Part shown: one piece after another, positions 51,016 through 62,178 of the stretch
Numbering within the stretch: position 1 is the first letter of the stretch
Layout of the letters: every line of letters starts with the position of its first letter
DNA from: an uncultured Elusimicrobia bacterium
GTDB taxonomy: Bacteria > Elusimicrobiota > Elusimicrobia > Elusimicrobiales > UBA9959
Assembly (NCBI GenBank): GCA_903873295.1
Contig: CAIQNV010000049.1
Location: 1 to 64,000, forward strand
Direction: 5' to 3'
DNA: 64,000 nt
The notes under the pieces: generated by a model
Seen by the model: only the letters and a program-made list of their open reading frames with translations
The model's database searches: none
Told to the model about the DNA's origin: nothing
Made by a program: the position numbers and the translations under genes

Positions 51016-51768
51016 CTATTTCACAGCGGGCTGGTCTTTCTTCATGAACAGGCTCAGCAGGTCTAAAGGCACCGGGAAGATTATGGTCGAGTTCTTCTCC
51101 ACGGAGATCTCGGACAGGGTCTGCAGGTACCTGAGCTGGATGGCGGCGGGATGTACGGTCATGATCTGTGCCGCGTCGGAGAGCTTCTGGGCGGCCTGGA
51201 ATTCGCCCTCGGCGTGGATGACCTTGGCGCGGCGCTCGCGTTCGGCTTCGGCCTGTTTGGCGATGGCGCGCTGCATTTCCTGCGGCAGGTCCACGTTCTT
51301 CACTTCCACGCTGGAGATCTTGATGCCCCAGGGCTCGGTGTGCTGGTCCAGGATCTCCTGGAGGTTCTTGTTGATCTTGTCTCGCTGGGCGAGCAGGTCG
51401 TCCAGCTCCTGCTGCCCGAGCACGCTCCTGAGCGTGGTCTGCGCGAGCTGGCTGGTGGCGTACATATAGTTCTCTACGTTAAGGACAGCGGCCTGGGGAT
51501 CGACGACCCTGAAGTAAATAACGGCGTTGACCTTTACCGAGATGTTGTCGCGGGTGATCACGTCCTGCGGGGGCACGTCGAGAACCACCACGCGCGTGCT
51601 CATGCGGAACATCTGCTGCACGCCGGGGATAAGGAAGATCAGGCCCGGGCCCTTTACGCCCGTGAAGCGGCCGAGCGTAAGCGTTACGCCGCGCTCGTAC
51701 TCGTTAAGGATCTTTATGCTGGCAAAAAGAAGCACTACGACGATTATCACTAAAGGCGCTAAACCCAT
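51016..51768 (-). CDS. SPFH/band 7 membrane protein (slipin, stomatin-like)
   Basis: Slipins are membrane scaffold proteins that oligomerise in lipid microdomains and often regulate proteases. The start is ATG 51768, with GGAGG upstream; the track start at 51906 lies in the divergent spacer. One transmembrane segment (about 3-20, '[16 protein letters not shown]') is followed by the SPFH domain ('[21 protein letters not shown]', '[20 protein letters not shown]'). A charged coiled coil follows (about 170-215, '[23 protein letters not shown]'). Length 250 is typical. The usual NfeD-type partner gene is not adjacent. It diverges from nusB. Confidence 0.9.
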   Translation of the reverse strand: MGLAPLVIIVVVLLFASIKILNEYERGVTLTLGRFTGVKGPGLIFLIPGVQQMFRMSTRVVVLDVPPQDVITRDNISVKVNAVIYFRVVDPQAAVLNVENYMYATSQLAQTTLRSVLGQQELDDLLAQRDKINKNLQEILDQHTEPWGIKISSVEVKNVDLPQEMQRAIAKQAEAERERRAKVIHAEGEFQAAQKLSDAAQIMTVHPAAIQLRYLQTLSEISVEKNSTIIFPVPLDLLSLFMKKDQPAVK

Positions 51769-51898
51769 TTTAACCTCCGTCCGAGCATAGATTTGCTGCA
51801 CTTTAAGTCTACTAAAGAAGCCGGCGGAAAGCAAAGCGCGCTGGCCTGGCCGCGGTAAATTTTGTAATATATATCCTGTATAAAGGTCTTTACACTCT

Positions 51899-54327
<2,429 letters not shown>

Positions 54328-54374
54328 TTTTCTTCATTAAACCGCGCTTTGGCGTTGGATCCGGAAAATTCCGT

Positions 54375-55874
54375 ATGGACAAAACTGCGTATTTGAGCGT
54401 TTATGACAAGGCCGGGGCGGAGGAATTCGCACGGGGGCTGGGGGAGCTGGGGTTCGCGGTTTACGCCTCCGGCTCGACCTATAAGCTTTTAGCGGAGGCC
54501 GGGATAGAGGTGGAGGAGGTGCGCTATTCTCCGCCGGTGCCTTACGCCGTGCTGAAGGCGCTGTCGGGGCGCTTTCCGGCCGTTTCGGAGAACGGCGTGG
54601 AGCTGCCGCGCTTTTATGTGGTGGCCGCGAACCTCTACCCTATCGCCAGCATCGTCGGGCAGGAGGAGTTCGCCATAGAGGAACTTTCCAATTACCTGGA
54701 CCAGTCCAACTCCGCCGTGCTGCGCGCCGCCGCGCGCGACTTTGAGAGCGTCATAACCGTCGCGAGCCCCGTGGATTACGGGCCCGTGCTGCGGGCTCTT
54801 AAGGAGGCCGGCGGCCTTGCGCCGGAACTAAAGAAGCAGCTGGCCGCCAGGGCCTGGCAGTGTCTGGCCGCGTACGACGCCACCGTGGCGCAGTATCTTT
54901 CCGAAACCGGAAACCTGCTGGGCGACGAAGTGGTGCTGTGCCTGAAAAAAGTGACGGACCTGGATTACGGCGAGAACCGCCACCAGAAAGCCGCCTTTTA
55001 CGCGCTCAGCGGCGCCCGCCCCCGCGGCCTGAACGCCGCCAAGATCATTAAGGGCGCCGGGCTTAACCTCAACCATTACCTCGATCTGGACACCGCTTTC
55101 GAGCTGGCGCTTGAATTCGACGGGCCCGTCTGCGTTATTTCCAAGCACGACAGGCCCACCGGGGTCTGCGCCGGCGGCACGCAGGCGGAGTGTCTGCGCG
55201 GCGCTTTAAAGAGCGATCCGGCGGGGGCCGTCGGCGGCACCGCGGCTTTCAACCGGCAGGTCGAGGCCGAAACCGCCGGGGTGCTTGCTGAAACTTTTAT
55301 AGAGGCCGTGGTCGCCCCGGGCTACGGCCCGGAGGCGCTTAAAATGCTGCGGGCCAAGGAAGGCCTGCGGATAGTGTCGCTGCCCGCCCCGGTGCTTTCG
55401 CCCTACGAAGTAGAGCTGTGCTCTGTTTCCGGCGGGGTGCTTATTGAGGCTAAGGACAACAGGCTTTTTTCGGCGGAGCCTTCCTGTGTGACCAGGCGCC
55501 GGCCCACTGACGCCGAAACGCGCGCCCTGCTGCTGGCCTGGAAAACCGTTAAATACGCCAAAACCTACGCCGCGGCGCTCGCCGAAGGGCGCAGCACCAT
55601 AGCCGTCAGCGCCTCGGAGAGTTCCACCTATGACGCGGTCAGGAATGCCCTGTGGAAAATGCGGGACAAGCGGTCCATCCTGCCGGGCTCCGGCCCGCTG
55701 GTGCTGGCCGCGGACGCGGCTTTGCCGCTTAAAACTTTACAGGCGGCGCTGGCGGGGGGAGTAAGCGCCGTGATACAGCCCGGCGGCTGGCAGGACGACG
55801 AAGACTGCGTCCGGCTGTGCGATTCAAAAGGCGCGGCCATGCTCTTCGCCGGTATCCGCCACTTCAGACACTAA
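54375..55874 (+). CDS. purH: PurH-like bifunctional purine protein, cyclohydrolase half divergent
   Basis: PurH does the last two steps of IMP synthesis: formyl transfer to AICAR, then ring closure. The transformylase half is recognisable from 'LDYGENRHQKAAFYAL', the Lys-His of 'ISKHDRPTGV' (about 256), 'AVGGTAAFNRQVEA', 'FIEAVVAPGYGPEAL' and the end 'AGIRHFRH'. The N-terminal half has 'ASGSTYKLLAEAGI' but not the 'DGRVKTLHPKVHGG' segment with the catalytic lysine of IMP cyclohydrolases. The late 'SASESSTYDAVRNA' also replaces the usual 'GxGQMSRVDS'. Length 499 is slightly short (usual 510-530). The formyl-transfer half may work; the cyclohydrolase activity is doubtful. It follows ligA after 47 bases. 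Confidence 0.8.
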   Translation: MDKTAYLSVYDKAGAEEFARGLGELGFAVYASGSTYKLLAEAGIEVEEVRYSPPVPYAVLKALSGRFPAVSENGVELPRFYVVAANLYPIASIVGQEEFAIEELSNYLDQSNSAVLRAAARDFESVITVASPVDYGPVLRALKEAGGLAPELKKQLAARAWQCLAAYDATVAQYLSETGNLLGDEVVLCLKKVTDLDYGENRHQKAAFYALSGARPRGLNAAKIIKGAGLNLNHYLDLDTAFELALEFDGPVCVISKHDRPTGVCAGGTQAECLRGALKSDPAGAVGGTAAFNRQVEAETAGVLAETFIEAVVAPGYGPEALKMLRAKEGLRIVSLPAPVLSPYEVELCSVSGGVLIEAKDNRLFSAEPSCVTRRRPTDAETRALLLAWKTVKYAKTYAAALAEGRSTIAVSASESSTYDAVRNALWKMRDKRSILPGSGPLVLAADAALPLKTLQAALAGGVSAVIQPGGWQDDEDCVRLCDSKGAAMLFAGIRHFRH

Positions 55875-55929
55875 ACTAACTTATCCGCGGGATGCTTAGT
55901 CGGGGCCTACCGCAGGGGAGTCGGGGTCC

Positions 55930-56042
55930 TGGCGAGGGATTGCCCATTCCGCCGCGCAGGAACCGTTGCGCGGTTCCCCCCAGCCGGGATAATCAGGCTG
56001 GGGCCCCCCTCCCCAAAGCGGCTCCAGGGCAACCCCTCGCCA
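55930..56042 (+). repeat. Dispersed palindromic element, family 2, copy D
   Basis: TGGCGAGGGATTGCCC faces GGGCAACCCCTCGCCA (15 of 16 complementary) around a 113-base element. Its core matches copy C at 14700-14809 on the opposite strand, over GCCCATTCCGCCGCGCAGG and AAAGCGGCTCCAGGGCAA. The inner hairpin is longer here (CCCCAGCC facing GGCTGGGG). Confidence 0.8.
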
Positions 56043-56104
56043 CCCCTCCGGTTTGGCTTATTTTTAAAAAAGCCATGCTTGCCGTGTCGCGAGACTGGCG
56101 GAGA

Positions 56105-56220
56105 CCGTGTGGGCCGGGTTAGCAAAACCTTCTTGAGGGTGAGGCTTGCATAGCGCCGAACCCGAGAGATGAGGGAGGCCGCGGTGTGGCCGACCGCGTT
56201 TTCCGTTCCGGCCCACACGG
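56105..56220 (-). repeat. Dispersed palindromic element, family 1, copy B
   Basis: CCGTGTGGGCCGG and CCGGCCCACACGG form a perfect 13-bp inverted repeat bounding 116 bases. The reverse strand matches copy A across nearly the whole core, including GGTCGGCCACACCG, GCAAGCCTC and GGTTTTGCTAACCCGG. The outer arms differ from copy A but are again fully complementary to each other. Confidence 0.8.
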
Positions 56221-56267
56221 CATGCCGCCCAGCGCTAATCCACATTAAACCCCGAAGACTTATAAAT

Positions 56268-56276
56268 TGTTATAAT
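56268..56276 (+). promoter_or_regulatory. Extended -10 box six bases before the glnS start
   Basis: TGTTATAAT matches the extended -10 form TG-N-TATAAT. It is followed by tttatt and the ATG at 56283, with no Shine-Dalgarno, so glnS looks leaderless. Confidence 0.65.
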
Positions 56277-56282
56277 TTTATT

Positions 56283-57977
56283 ATGGAAAACCAAGAGCCT
56301 AAGTCCAATTTTATACGCGAGATCATCGACGCTGACCTGGCTTCGGGCAAATCCGAAGGCCGCGTGCACACGCGCTTCCCGCCGGAACCCAACGGCTATC
56401 TGCATATCGGCCACGCCAAATCCATCTGCCTCAACTCCGGCCTCGCCCGCGACTATAAGGGGAAATTCAACCTCCGCTTCGACGACACTAATCCGTCCAA
56501 GGAAGAGCAGGAGTACGTGGATTCCATAGTCGAGGACGTGAAATGGCTCGGCGGCGACTTCGAAGACCGCCTATTTTTCGCCTCCGACTATTTCCCGCAG
56601 ATGTACGACTGGGCCATGGCGCTGGTTAAAAAAGGCAAAGCTTATGTCTGCGACCAGACCCCGGAAGAGGTCCGCCGGTCCCGCGGCACCCCCAGTGAGC
56701 CGGGTAAAGACAGCCCCTTCCGCAACCGGTCCATAGAAGAGAACGCCGACCTGTTCGAGCGCATGAAGAACGGCGAGTTTCCCGACGGTTCCCGCGTGCT
56801 GCGCGCCAAGATAGACATGGCCCACCCGAACCTGTACCTGCGCGACCCCGTGATGTACCGCATCCTGCACGCCGAACACCACCGCCAGGGGGGGAAGTGG
56901 TGCGTCTATCCTATGTACGACTGGGCTCACGGTCTAGAGGATTCCATCGAGCAGATCACCCATTCCATCTGCACCCTTGAGTTCGAGAATCACCGGCCGC
57001 TATACGACTGGTTCCTGAACGCGCTGGAGACCTACCATCCCCGGCAGATAGAATTTGCCCGCCTGAACCTGAGCAACACCGTTCTGAGCAAGCGCAAACT
57101 GCTCGAGCTGGTGCGGGATAACCATGTCAGCGGCTGGGACGATCCGCGCATGCCCACCATCTCCGGGCTGCGGCGCAGGGGCTATACCTCTGATTCCATC
57201 CGGGCTTTCTGCGCGGAGATAGGCGTGGCCAAGTTCAACAGCATCGTGGATATCTGGGTGCTGGAAAACTCCCTCCGCAACGAACTGAACAAGACCGCGA
57301 CCCGCGTGATGGCGGTGCTGCGCCCGCTGAAAGTGGTGATAGATAATTACCCCCAGGACCAGGCGGAGGAGATGGACCTGGTGAATAACCCCGAAGACCC
57401 CGCCGCGGGCGCCCGCAAGGTGCCGTTCTGCCGGGAGATCTATGTCGAGCAGGACGACTTCAAGGAAGTCCCGCCGCCTAAATTCTTCCGCCTGACTCCC
57501 GGCCGGGAAGTGCGACTGCGCTCCGCCTATATAATCAAGTGCGTGGAAGCGGTCAAGGACGCGGCTGGAAACGTCACGGAAGTCCGCTGCACCTACGATC
57601 CGGCGACGCGCGGGGGCACCGCGCCCGACGGCCGCAAAATAAAAGGCACTATCCACTGGGTTTCGGCCCGGCACGGGTTCGCCGCCCCGGTGCGGCTGTA
57701 TGACGCGCTGTTCACCAAGCGCGCGCCCGAGGACGTTGAAGAAGGCCGGGACTTCAAGGAAAACCTGAATCCAGCGTCGCTGGAGACCATAAATAACGCC
57801 TGGTGCGAGCCGGGCCTGAAGAACGTTCCCGCCGCCTCGCGGTTCCAGTTCGAGCGGCTGGGTTACTTTTTTACGGACCCCCGGGATTCGAAGCCCGGCG
57901 CCCCGGTCTTTAACCGCACGGTGACGCTGAAGGACACCTGGGCCAGGATAGAACAAAAAGATCCGGCGGCGAAGTAG
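56283..57977 (+). CDS. glnS: Glutaminyl-tRNA synthetase
   Basis: GlnRS charges tRNA-Gln directly. This class I synthetase has '[17 protein letters not shown]' (HIGH at about 40-43), '[11 protein letters not shown]', '[15 protein letters not shown]' and the KMSKS-type 'VLSKRKL' (about 265). Two anticodon-binding beta-barrels follow to residue 564. Length is typical. The start is ATG 56283; the track's extra 38 residues come from the upstream repeat. Having glnS suggests that the transamidation route via Gln-tRNA amidotransferase is not needed for glutamine. nadK begins 3 bases after the stop. Confidence 0.97.
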   Translation: MENQEPKSNFIREIIDADLASGKSEGRVHTRFPPEPNGYLHIGHAKSICLNSGLARDYKGKFNLRFDDTNPSKEEQEYVDSIVEDVKWLGGDFEDRLFFASDYFPQMYDWAMALVKKGKAYVCDQTPEEVRRSRGTPSEPGKDSPFRNRSIEENADLFERMKNGEFPDGSRVLRAKIDMAHPNLYLRDPVMYRILHAEHHRQGGKWCVYPMYDWAHGLEDSIEQITHSICTLEFENHRPLYDWFLNALETYHPRQIEFARLNLSNTVLSKRKLLELVRDNHVSGWDDPRMPTISGLRRRGYTSDSIRAFCAEIGVAKFNSIVDIWVLENSLRNELNKTATRVMAVLRPLKVVIDNYPQDQAEEMDLVNNPEDPAAGARKVPFCREIYVEQDDFKEVPPPKFFRLTPGREVRLRSAYIIKCVEAVKDAAGNVTEVRCTYDPATRGGTAPDGRKIKGTIHWVSARHGFAAPVRLYDALFTKRAPEDVEEGRDFKENLNPASLETINNAWCEPGLKNVPAASRFQFERLGYFFTDPRDSKPGAPVFNRTVTLKDTWARIEQKDPAAK

Positions 57978-57980
57978 ACT

Positions 57981-58823
57981 ATGAAACACATAAAAAACGT
58001 GATCCTGTTTTATAATTCCAAACGGCGCAAAGCGCTGACCTACTCCGCGGCCATAGAGCGCAGGCTGCGCCAGGGCGGGGCTAAAGTCCTGAAGATATGC
58101 GTTAACGACGCCTTCCGCGGCTTTAAGACGGCCGACGCGGCCGTGGCCGTGGGCGGGGACGGCACGGTGCTTTACGCCGCCCGCCACGTGGTGGACCGCG
58201 GGCTGCCGGTACTGGGGATAAACGCCGGAGGCCTCGGCTTCCTCAGCGGCATAGAGCAGAAAGAATTTTTAAGGAGCGCGGACGTGTTCCTTAGGGGCGG
58301 GTTCAAGAAAATAAAGCGCAGTCTGCTTTCGGTCAGCGTGGTCCGCGGGCGCAAAACGGTTTCCGGCCCGCTGCCGGCGCTTAACGACTGCGTGATACAC
58401 AGCCCCGAATCCCGCGCCTTCACGCTGCGCGCCTCTTTCGGGAACCAGTTCCTTTCCGAATACTTCGGGGACGGGCTCATCGTTTCCACCCCGAGCGGCT
58501 CTACCGCTTACAGCCTGGCAGCCTCCGGCCCGATAGTGATGCCCGACCTGGAGGTTTTCCTTCTTACCCCCGTCTGTCCGCACACTCTGACTCACCGCCC
58601 TATTGTTCTTTCGGCGTGCGAGGCGCTTAAGGTGGCCGTCCATGGCGGCCATTCGGCGCCGCTGGTGCTGTCGCTCTCCATGGACGGGCAGGAGACTTTC
58701 CGTCTTGAGCCCGGAGACACGGTTCTGGTGCGGCGGCATCCGCGCAGTTTCGAGATGCTCGCCCCGGCGGGATTTTCGTATTTCGATATCCTCCGCCGCA
58801 AACTGAGCTGGGGAGAGCGCTAG
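57981..58823 (+). CDS. nadK: NAD kinase
   Basis: NadK makes NADP+ from NAD+. It has the 'VGGDGTVL' phosphate-binding motif (about 53-59), 'INAGGLGFLSGI' and 'ALNDCVIH' in the place of the family's NE/D motif. 'GDGLIVSTPSGSTAYSLAASGP' and 'HTLTHRPIVLS' follow, all conserved. Length 280 is usual. It lies 3 bases after glnS and 9 before recN, in a compact operon. Confidence 0.96.
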   Translation: MKHIKNVILFYNSKRRKALTYSAAIERRLRQGGAKVLKICVNDAFRGFKTADAAVAVGGDGTVLYAARHVVDRGLPVLGINAGGLGFLSGIEQKEFLRSADVFLRGGFKKIKRSLLSVSVVRGRKTVSGPLPALNDCVIHSPESRAFTLRASFGNQFLSEYFGDGLIVSTPSGSTAYSLAASGPIVMPDLEVFLLTPVCPHTLTHRPIVLSACEALKVAVHGGHSAPLVLSLSMDGQETFRLEPGDTVLVRRHPRSFEMLAPAGFSYFDILRRKLSWGER

Positions 58824-58832
58824 CGCTACGAC

Positions 58833-60482
58833 ATGCTGAAGAGACTTTTGATAAAAAACTTCGCGGTGATAGAGGCGCTGGAGCTTGAGCCGGCTTCGGG
58901 GCTCAATATTTTTACCGGCGAGACCGGGGCCGGCAAGTCCATAATAATTTCAGCGCTGGGCTTCCTGCTGGGCGAACGCTCCGGGTCGGATATCCTGCGG
59001 CCCGGCGCCGCTTCGGCGGAGGTGGAGGGAGAGTTCCTGGCTGAAAACCTGCCTGCCGGACTTAGGGAGCGCTGGAAGATAAACGCCGACGGGGTATCCA
59101 TACGCCGCCAGGCCGATGCCAAAGGCCGCACCAGGGCCGCTATAAACGGGGCGGCGGCCACGCTTGCGCAGCTTTCTGAAATAGGCGGTTTTCTTGTGGA
59201 TTTCCACGGCCAGAACGAGCATCAGAGCCTGCTTAAACCGGAAACCCAGCGGGACCTGCTTGACCGCTACGGCAAGCTCGAAAGAGAAGTTAAAACTGTT
59301 TTTGAGGCCTGGCAGGAGGTCCGCGCGCTGGAGGAACGGCTCGGCGCCGTCTCGCTTTCCGAAGACGAGCGCGCGCGCCTGCTTGACCTTTACCGCTTCC
59401 AGCTTAACGAGATAGAAGAGGCCAGGTTAAAAGAGGGCGAGGAGGAGGAACTTGAGGCGCTCTGGCCGCGCCTGAAGAACTCCGAGAAGCTCTTCTCGCT
59501 TTCCGGCGACACCCACGCGCTGGTGGACGACGCCGCGGGGAATACCGAGAAAGCCGCGGAAAAAATAAAAGCGCTGTCCGCCATAGACCCTTCGGCGGAG
59601 CATCTCACCGCGCGGCTGGCCTCGGCGGCTATAGAGCTGCGCGATCTGTCAGGCGAGCTTCGCTCCTACGGGCGCGGCGTGCATTCCAACCCCTCCGAAA
59701 TCGACCGCTGTCTTTCGCGCCTTGATAAATTCAAGAGCCTTAAAAAGAAATACGGCGCCGATATCCGCGCGGTGCTCGCAAAAGCGGAAGAGCTGCGCGG
59801 CAAGGTGAACGGCCTGGACGATCTGACGCTCGACCGCTCCGAGCTGGAGAAGAAGCTCGCCGCCGCCGCGGGGAAACTGGAGAAACTTGCCCTCGCCCTG
59901 CACGACAGGCGGCTGGCTGCGGCCGGGAAACTGTCGGCGGAGATACTTAAAGAGGCCGAAGGCCTCGGCTTCAAAGAGGTGCGCTTTTCCGTGGACGCGG
60001 CCTACGACGAAGCCGCCCTGACCTCCTCCGGCGGCGACTCCGTGGAATATCTTTTTACCGCCAACCCCGGCTACCCGCTGCGCCCGCTGCGCTACACGGC
60101 CTCCGGCGGAGAGCTGGCCCGCATCATGCTGGCCCTCAAGACCGCGCTGTCCCGCGCTGACCGCATAGGCGCCCAGGTTTTCGACGAGGTGGACGCCGGG
60201 GTGGGCGCGGTCACCGGCCGGCTGGTGGGGGAAAAACTGGCCCGCCTGGCGTCGGATAAACAGATCTTCTGCATAACGCATCTGCCGCAGGTGGCGGCCT
60301 TCGGGGAGGCGCATTTCTTCGTAGAGAAGGACGTTAAGGCCGGCGTGGCCGCGGCCGCCGTGCGCCGCCTGGACGCCTCTTCCCGCGAGAAGGAAATCGC
60401 CCGCATGCTGGGCGGAAAAAAACAATCCACCGAGCTGGGCCTCAAGCACGCCAAAGAACTTCTGGCGGAAGCCCAGAAATGA
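58833..60482 (+). CDS. recN: DNA repair protein RecN
   Basis: RecN is an SMC-like ATPase acting early in double-strand break repair. It has the Walker A loop GETGAGKS at 29-36, and two long coiled-coil arms (about 150-370) on either side of a hinge. The ABC signature 'YTASGGELARIMLALKT' and Walker B 'VFDEVDAGVGAVTGRLVG' follow, then 'ITHLPQVAAFGE'. Length 549 is standard. It follows nadK after 9 bases, a common nadK-recN order. Confidence 0.96.
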   Translation: MLKRLLIKNFAVIEALELEPASGLNIFTGETGAGKSIIISALGFLLGERSGSDILRPGAASAEVEGEFLAENLPAGLRERWKINADGVSIRRQADAKGRTRAAINGAAATLAQLSEIGGFLVDFHGQNEHQSLLKPETQRDLLDRYGKLEREVKTVFEAWQEVRALEERLGAVSLSEDERARLLDLYRFQLNEIEEARLKEGEEEELEALWPRLKNSEKLFSLSGDTHALVDDAAGNTEKAAEKIKALSAIDPSAEHLTARLASAAIELRDLSGELRSYGRGVHSNPSEIDRCLSRLDKFKSLKKKYGADIRAVLAKAEELRGKVNGLDDLTLDRSELEKKLAAAAGKLEKLALALHDRRLAAAGKLSAEILKEAEGLGFKEVRFSVDAAYDEAALTSSGGDSVEYLFTANPGYPLRPLRYTASGGELARIMLALKTALSRADRIGAQVFDEVDAGVGAVTGRLVGEKLARLASDKQIFCITHLPQVAAFGEAHFFVEKDVKAGVAAAAVRRLDASSREKEIARMLGGKKQSTELGLKHAKELLAEAQK

Positions 60483-60509
60483 CCGCTGCCGGTAAATAAA
60501 GGAAAACAT

Positions 60510-61961
60510 ATGCGCGTAAGATTCGCTCCCTCCCCCACAGGACATCTCCACATCGGCGGCGCCCGCACCGCCTTGTTCAACTACCTCCTGGCGAAAAAGC
60601 ACAATGGCACCTTCATCCTCCGCATCGAAGATACCGACGAGGACCGCTCCACGGCGGAGTCCACCAGGTCCATCTTCGAAAGCATGCTCTGGCTGGGCCT
60701 CAACTGGGACGAAGGCGCTATGCCCGACAATAAAGAGAAGGGCGCCTACGGCCCGTACGTGCAGAGTGTGCGAGAAGCGCAGGGGATATACAGGAAATAT
60801 GCCGACCAGCTCGTCCGGGAAGGCAATGCCTTTCACTGCTATTGTTCGCCCGAAGAGCTGGAGGAGTCGCGCAGGAAAGCCCTGACCGAGAAAAGAGACC
60901 CCGTATACGACGGGCGCTGCCGCCGCCTGACCGGGGACCAGCGCGGGGCTTTCGAGGCGCAGGGGCGCAAGCCGGTGGTGCGCTTCATGATGCCCAAAGA
61001 CGGGGCGGTCGGCTGGGCCGACCTGGTGCATAAAGAGATGAAGTTCGAAAACAAAGTGCTCTCCGACTTCATCATCCAGAAAGCCTCCGGCTACCCCACC
61101 TACAATTTCGCCTGCGTGATAGACGACCACCTGATGGAAATAACGCATGTGATCCGCGGCGACGATCATATCTCCAACACCCCGCTGCAGGTGCACCTTT
61201 ACGCGGCGTTCGGGTGGCAGGTTCCGGAGCTGGGGCACCTTTCGATGATACTCGGGCCCGACGGCACCCGCCTTTCCAAGCGCCACGGCGCCACCTCGGT
61301 GGGAGAATACCGCACACAGGGCTACCTGCCGGAGACCATGCGCAATTACCTGGCCCTGCTGGGCTGGTCCAACCCCGAGAGCCAGCAGCTCTTCAAAAAG
61401 GGCGAGCTGGAGGAAAAGTTCGATCTTAAAGGCTGCCAGAAAAGTCCGGCCATCTTCGACCCGGTAAAACTGGACTGGATGAACGGCGAGTACATACGCA
61501 CGCTTTCCAGGGAAGAGTTTGTGGGCGCGACTGGTCCGTATATGGACCAATTCGGCTTAAATGTTCCTCTCTCCGGGGTTCCGCGGGCGGATATAGTCGC
61601 CCTTGAACAGGAAAAGTGCAAGCTGCTGGCTGAGCTGCCGGCCAAAGTGGAATTCTTCTTCAAAGACCCGGTTTACGATCAGGCGGCCGTCGACTCAACC
61701 CTTAAAAAACCGGAAGTTCCGGCGATACTCAAAGGTGTAAAGGAAGCCTACTGCGCCCTGCCTGAATTCAAGGACGTCCAAATTGAAGCAGCCACCCGCG
61801 CCTTCGCCAAAGCCGGCGGCTTCAAGGCCGGCCAGGTGTTCCACCCGGTGCGCGTGGCTCTGTCCGGCCGCACGGACGGGCCCACCCTCTTCAAGATGAT
61901 AGAGTACCTGGGCAAAGAAGAATCCCTGAAGCGCCTGGACAAGGCGCTGGCGCTGGTATAA
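60510..61961 (+). CDS. gltX: Glutamyl-tRNA synthetase
   Basis: GltX charges tRNA-Glu. It has 'RFAPSPTGHLHIGGARTALFNYL' (HIGH-type motif at 12-16), 'RIEDTDEDRS' and the KMSKS-type 'RLSKRHGATSV' (about 254-258). A helical anticodon-binding domain ends at residue 483. Length is typical of bacterial discriminating or non-discriminating enzymes. Because glnS is present, a discriminating enzyme is expected. AAAGGA precedes the ATG, 27 bases after recN. Confidence 0.96.
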   Translation: MRVRFAPSPTGHLHIGGARTALFNYLLAKKHNGTFILRIEDTDEDRSTAESTRSIFESMLWLGLNWDEGAMPDNKEKGAYGPYVQSVREAQGIYRKYADQLVREGNAFHCYCSPEELEESRRKALTEKRDPVYDGRCRRLTGDQRGAFEAQGRKPVVRFMMPKDGAVGWADLVHKEMKFENKVLSDFIIQKASGYPTYNFACVIDDHLMEITHVIRGDDHISNTPLQVHLYAAFGWQVPELGHLSMILGPDGTRLSKRHGATSVGEYRTQGYLPETMRNYLALLGWSNPESQQLFKKGELEEKFDLKGCQKSPAIFDPVKLDWMNGEYIRTLSREEFVGATGPYMDQFGLNVPLSGVPRADIVALEQEKCKLLAELPAKVEFFFKDPVYDQAAVDSTLKKPEVPAILKGVKEAYCALPEFKDVQIEAATRAFAKAGGFKAGQVFHPVRVALSGRTDGPTLFKMIEYLGKEESLKRLDKALALV

Positions 61962-61994
61962 TAGCGCGGAAACCGCGGGCGCTGAAGAGGGCCG

Positions 61995-62031
61995 CGGAAG
62001 GCGGGAGCGGGAGCCGCTTTCCCGCCTTCCG
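61995..62031 (+). terminator. Strong hairpin after gltX, without a T-run
   Basis: CGGAAGGCGGGA and TCCCGCCTTCCG are perfectly complementary over 12 bp, and the stem continues inward with AGCGG-gag-CCGCT. It is followed by GGGGTCATAT rather than a T-tract, so it may be a terminator of the L-shaped type, a transcript-end stabiliser or a REP-like element. Confidence 0.5.
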
Positions 62032-62178
62032 GGGTCATATCTGTCCCGTAACCGCCTGTCCCCGCGTAACAAAATCGCCACATCTTTGCATTAAATTCTA
62101 AATACCTAAATTGTAAACTTTCATAGGCGTACGCAGAGCGCAGCCTCTGATGCGGCGCGGACATAGTTCAGCGACCCT
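62032..62178 (+). promoter_or_regulatory. AT-rich region upstream of the GYF protein gene
   Basis: Within this spacer TTGCATTAAATTCTAAATACC is strikingly AT-rich for this genome and probably carries the promoter of the gene at 62179; the exact -10 box is unclear. Confidence 0.3.

Larger units (their letters stand above)
55875..56282. other. 408-base intergenic region between purH and glnS
   Basis: This is the only gap above 300 bases. It holds a family 2 palindromic element (55930-56042), a 62-base spacer with TTTAAAAAAG, a family 1 element (56105-56220) and the glnS promoter. The in-frame ORF 56169-56282 before glnS is encoded by the repeat and is not taken as coding. No RNA gene of a known class is seen. 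Confidence 0.7.

Noticed and set aside
59649-61550. 633-residue minus-strand ORF across recN and gltX
   Set aside because: It lies opposite two certain genes and crosses their boundary; composition is typical of an antisense shadow.
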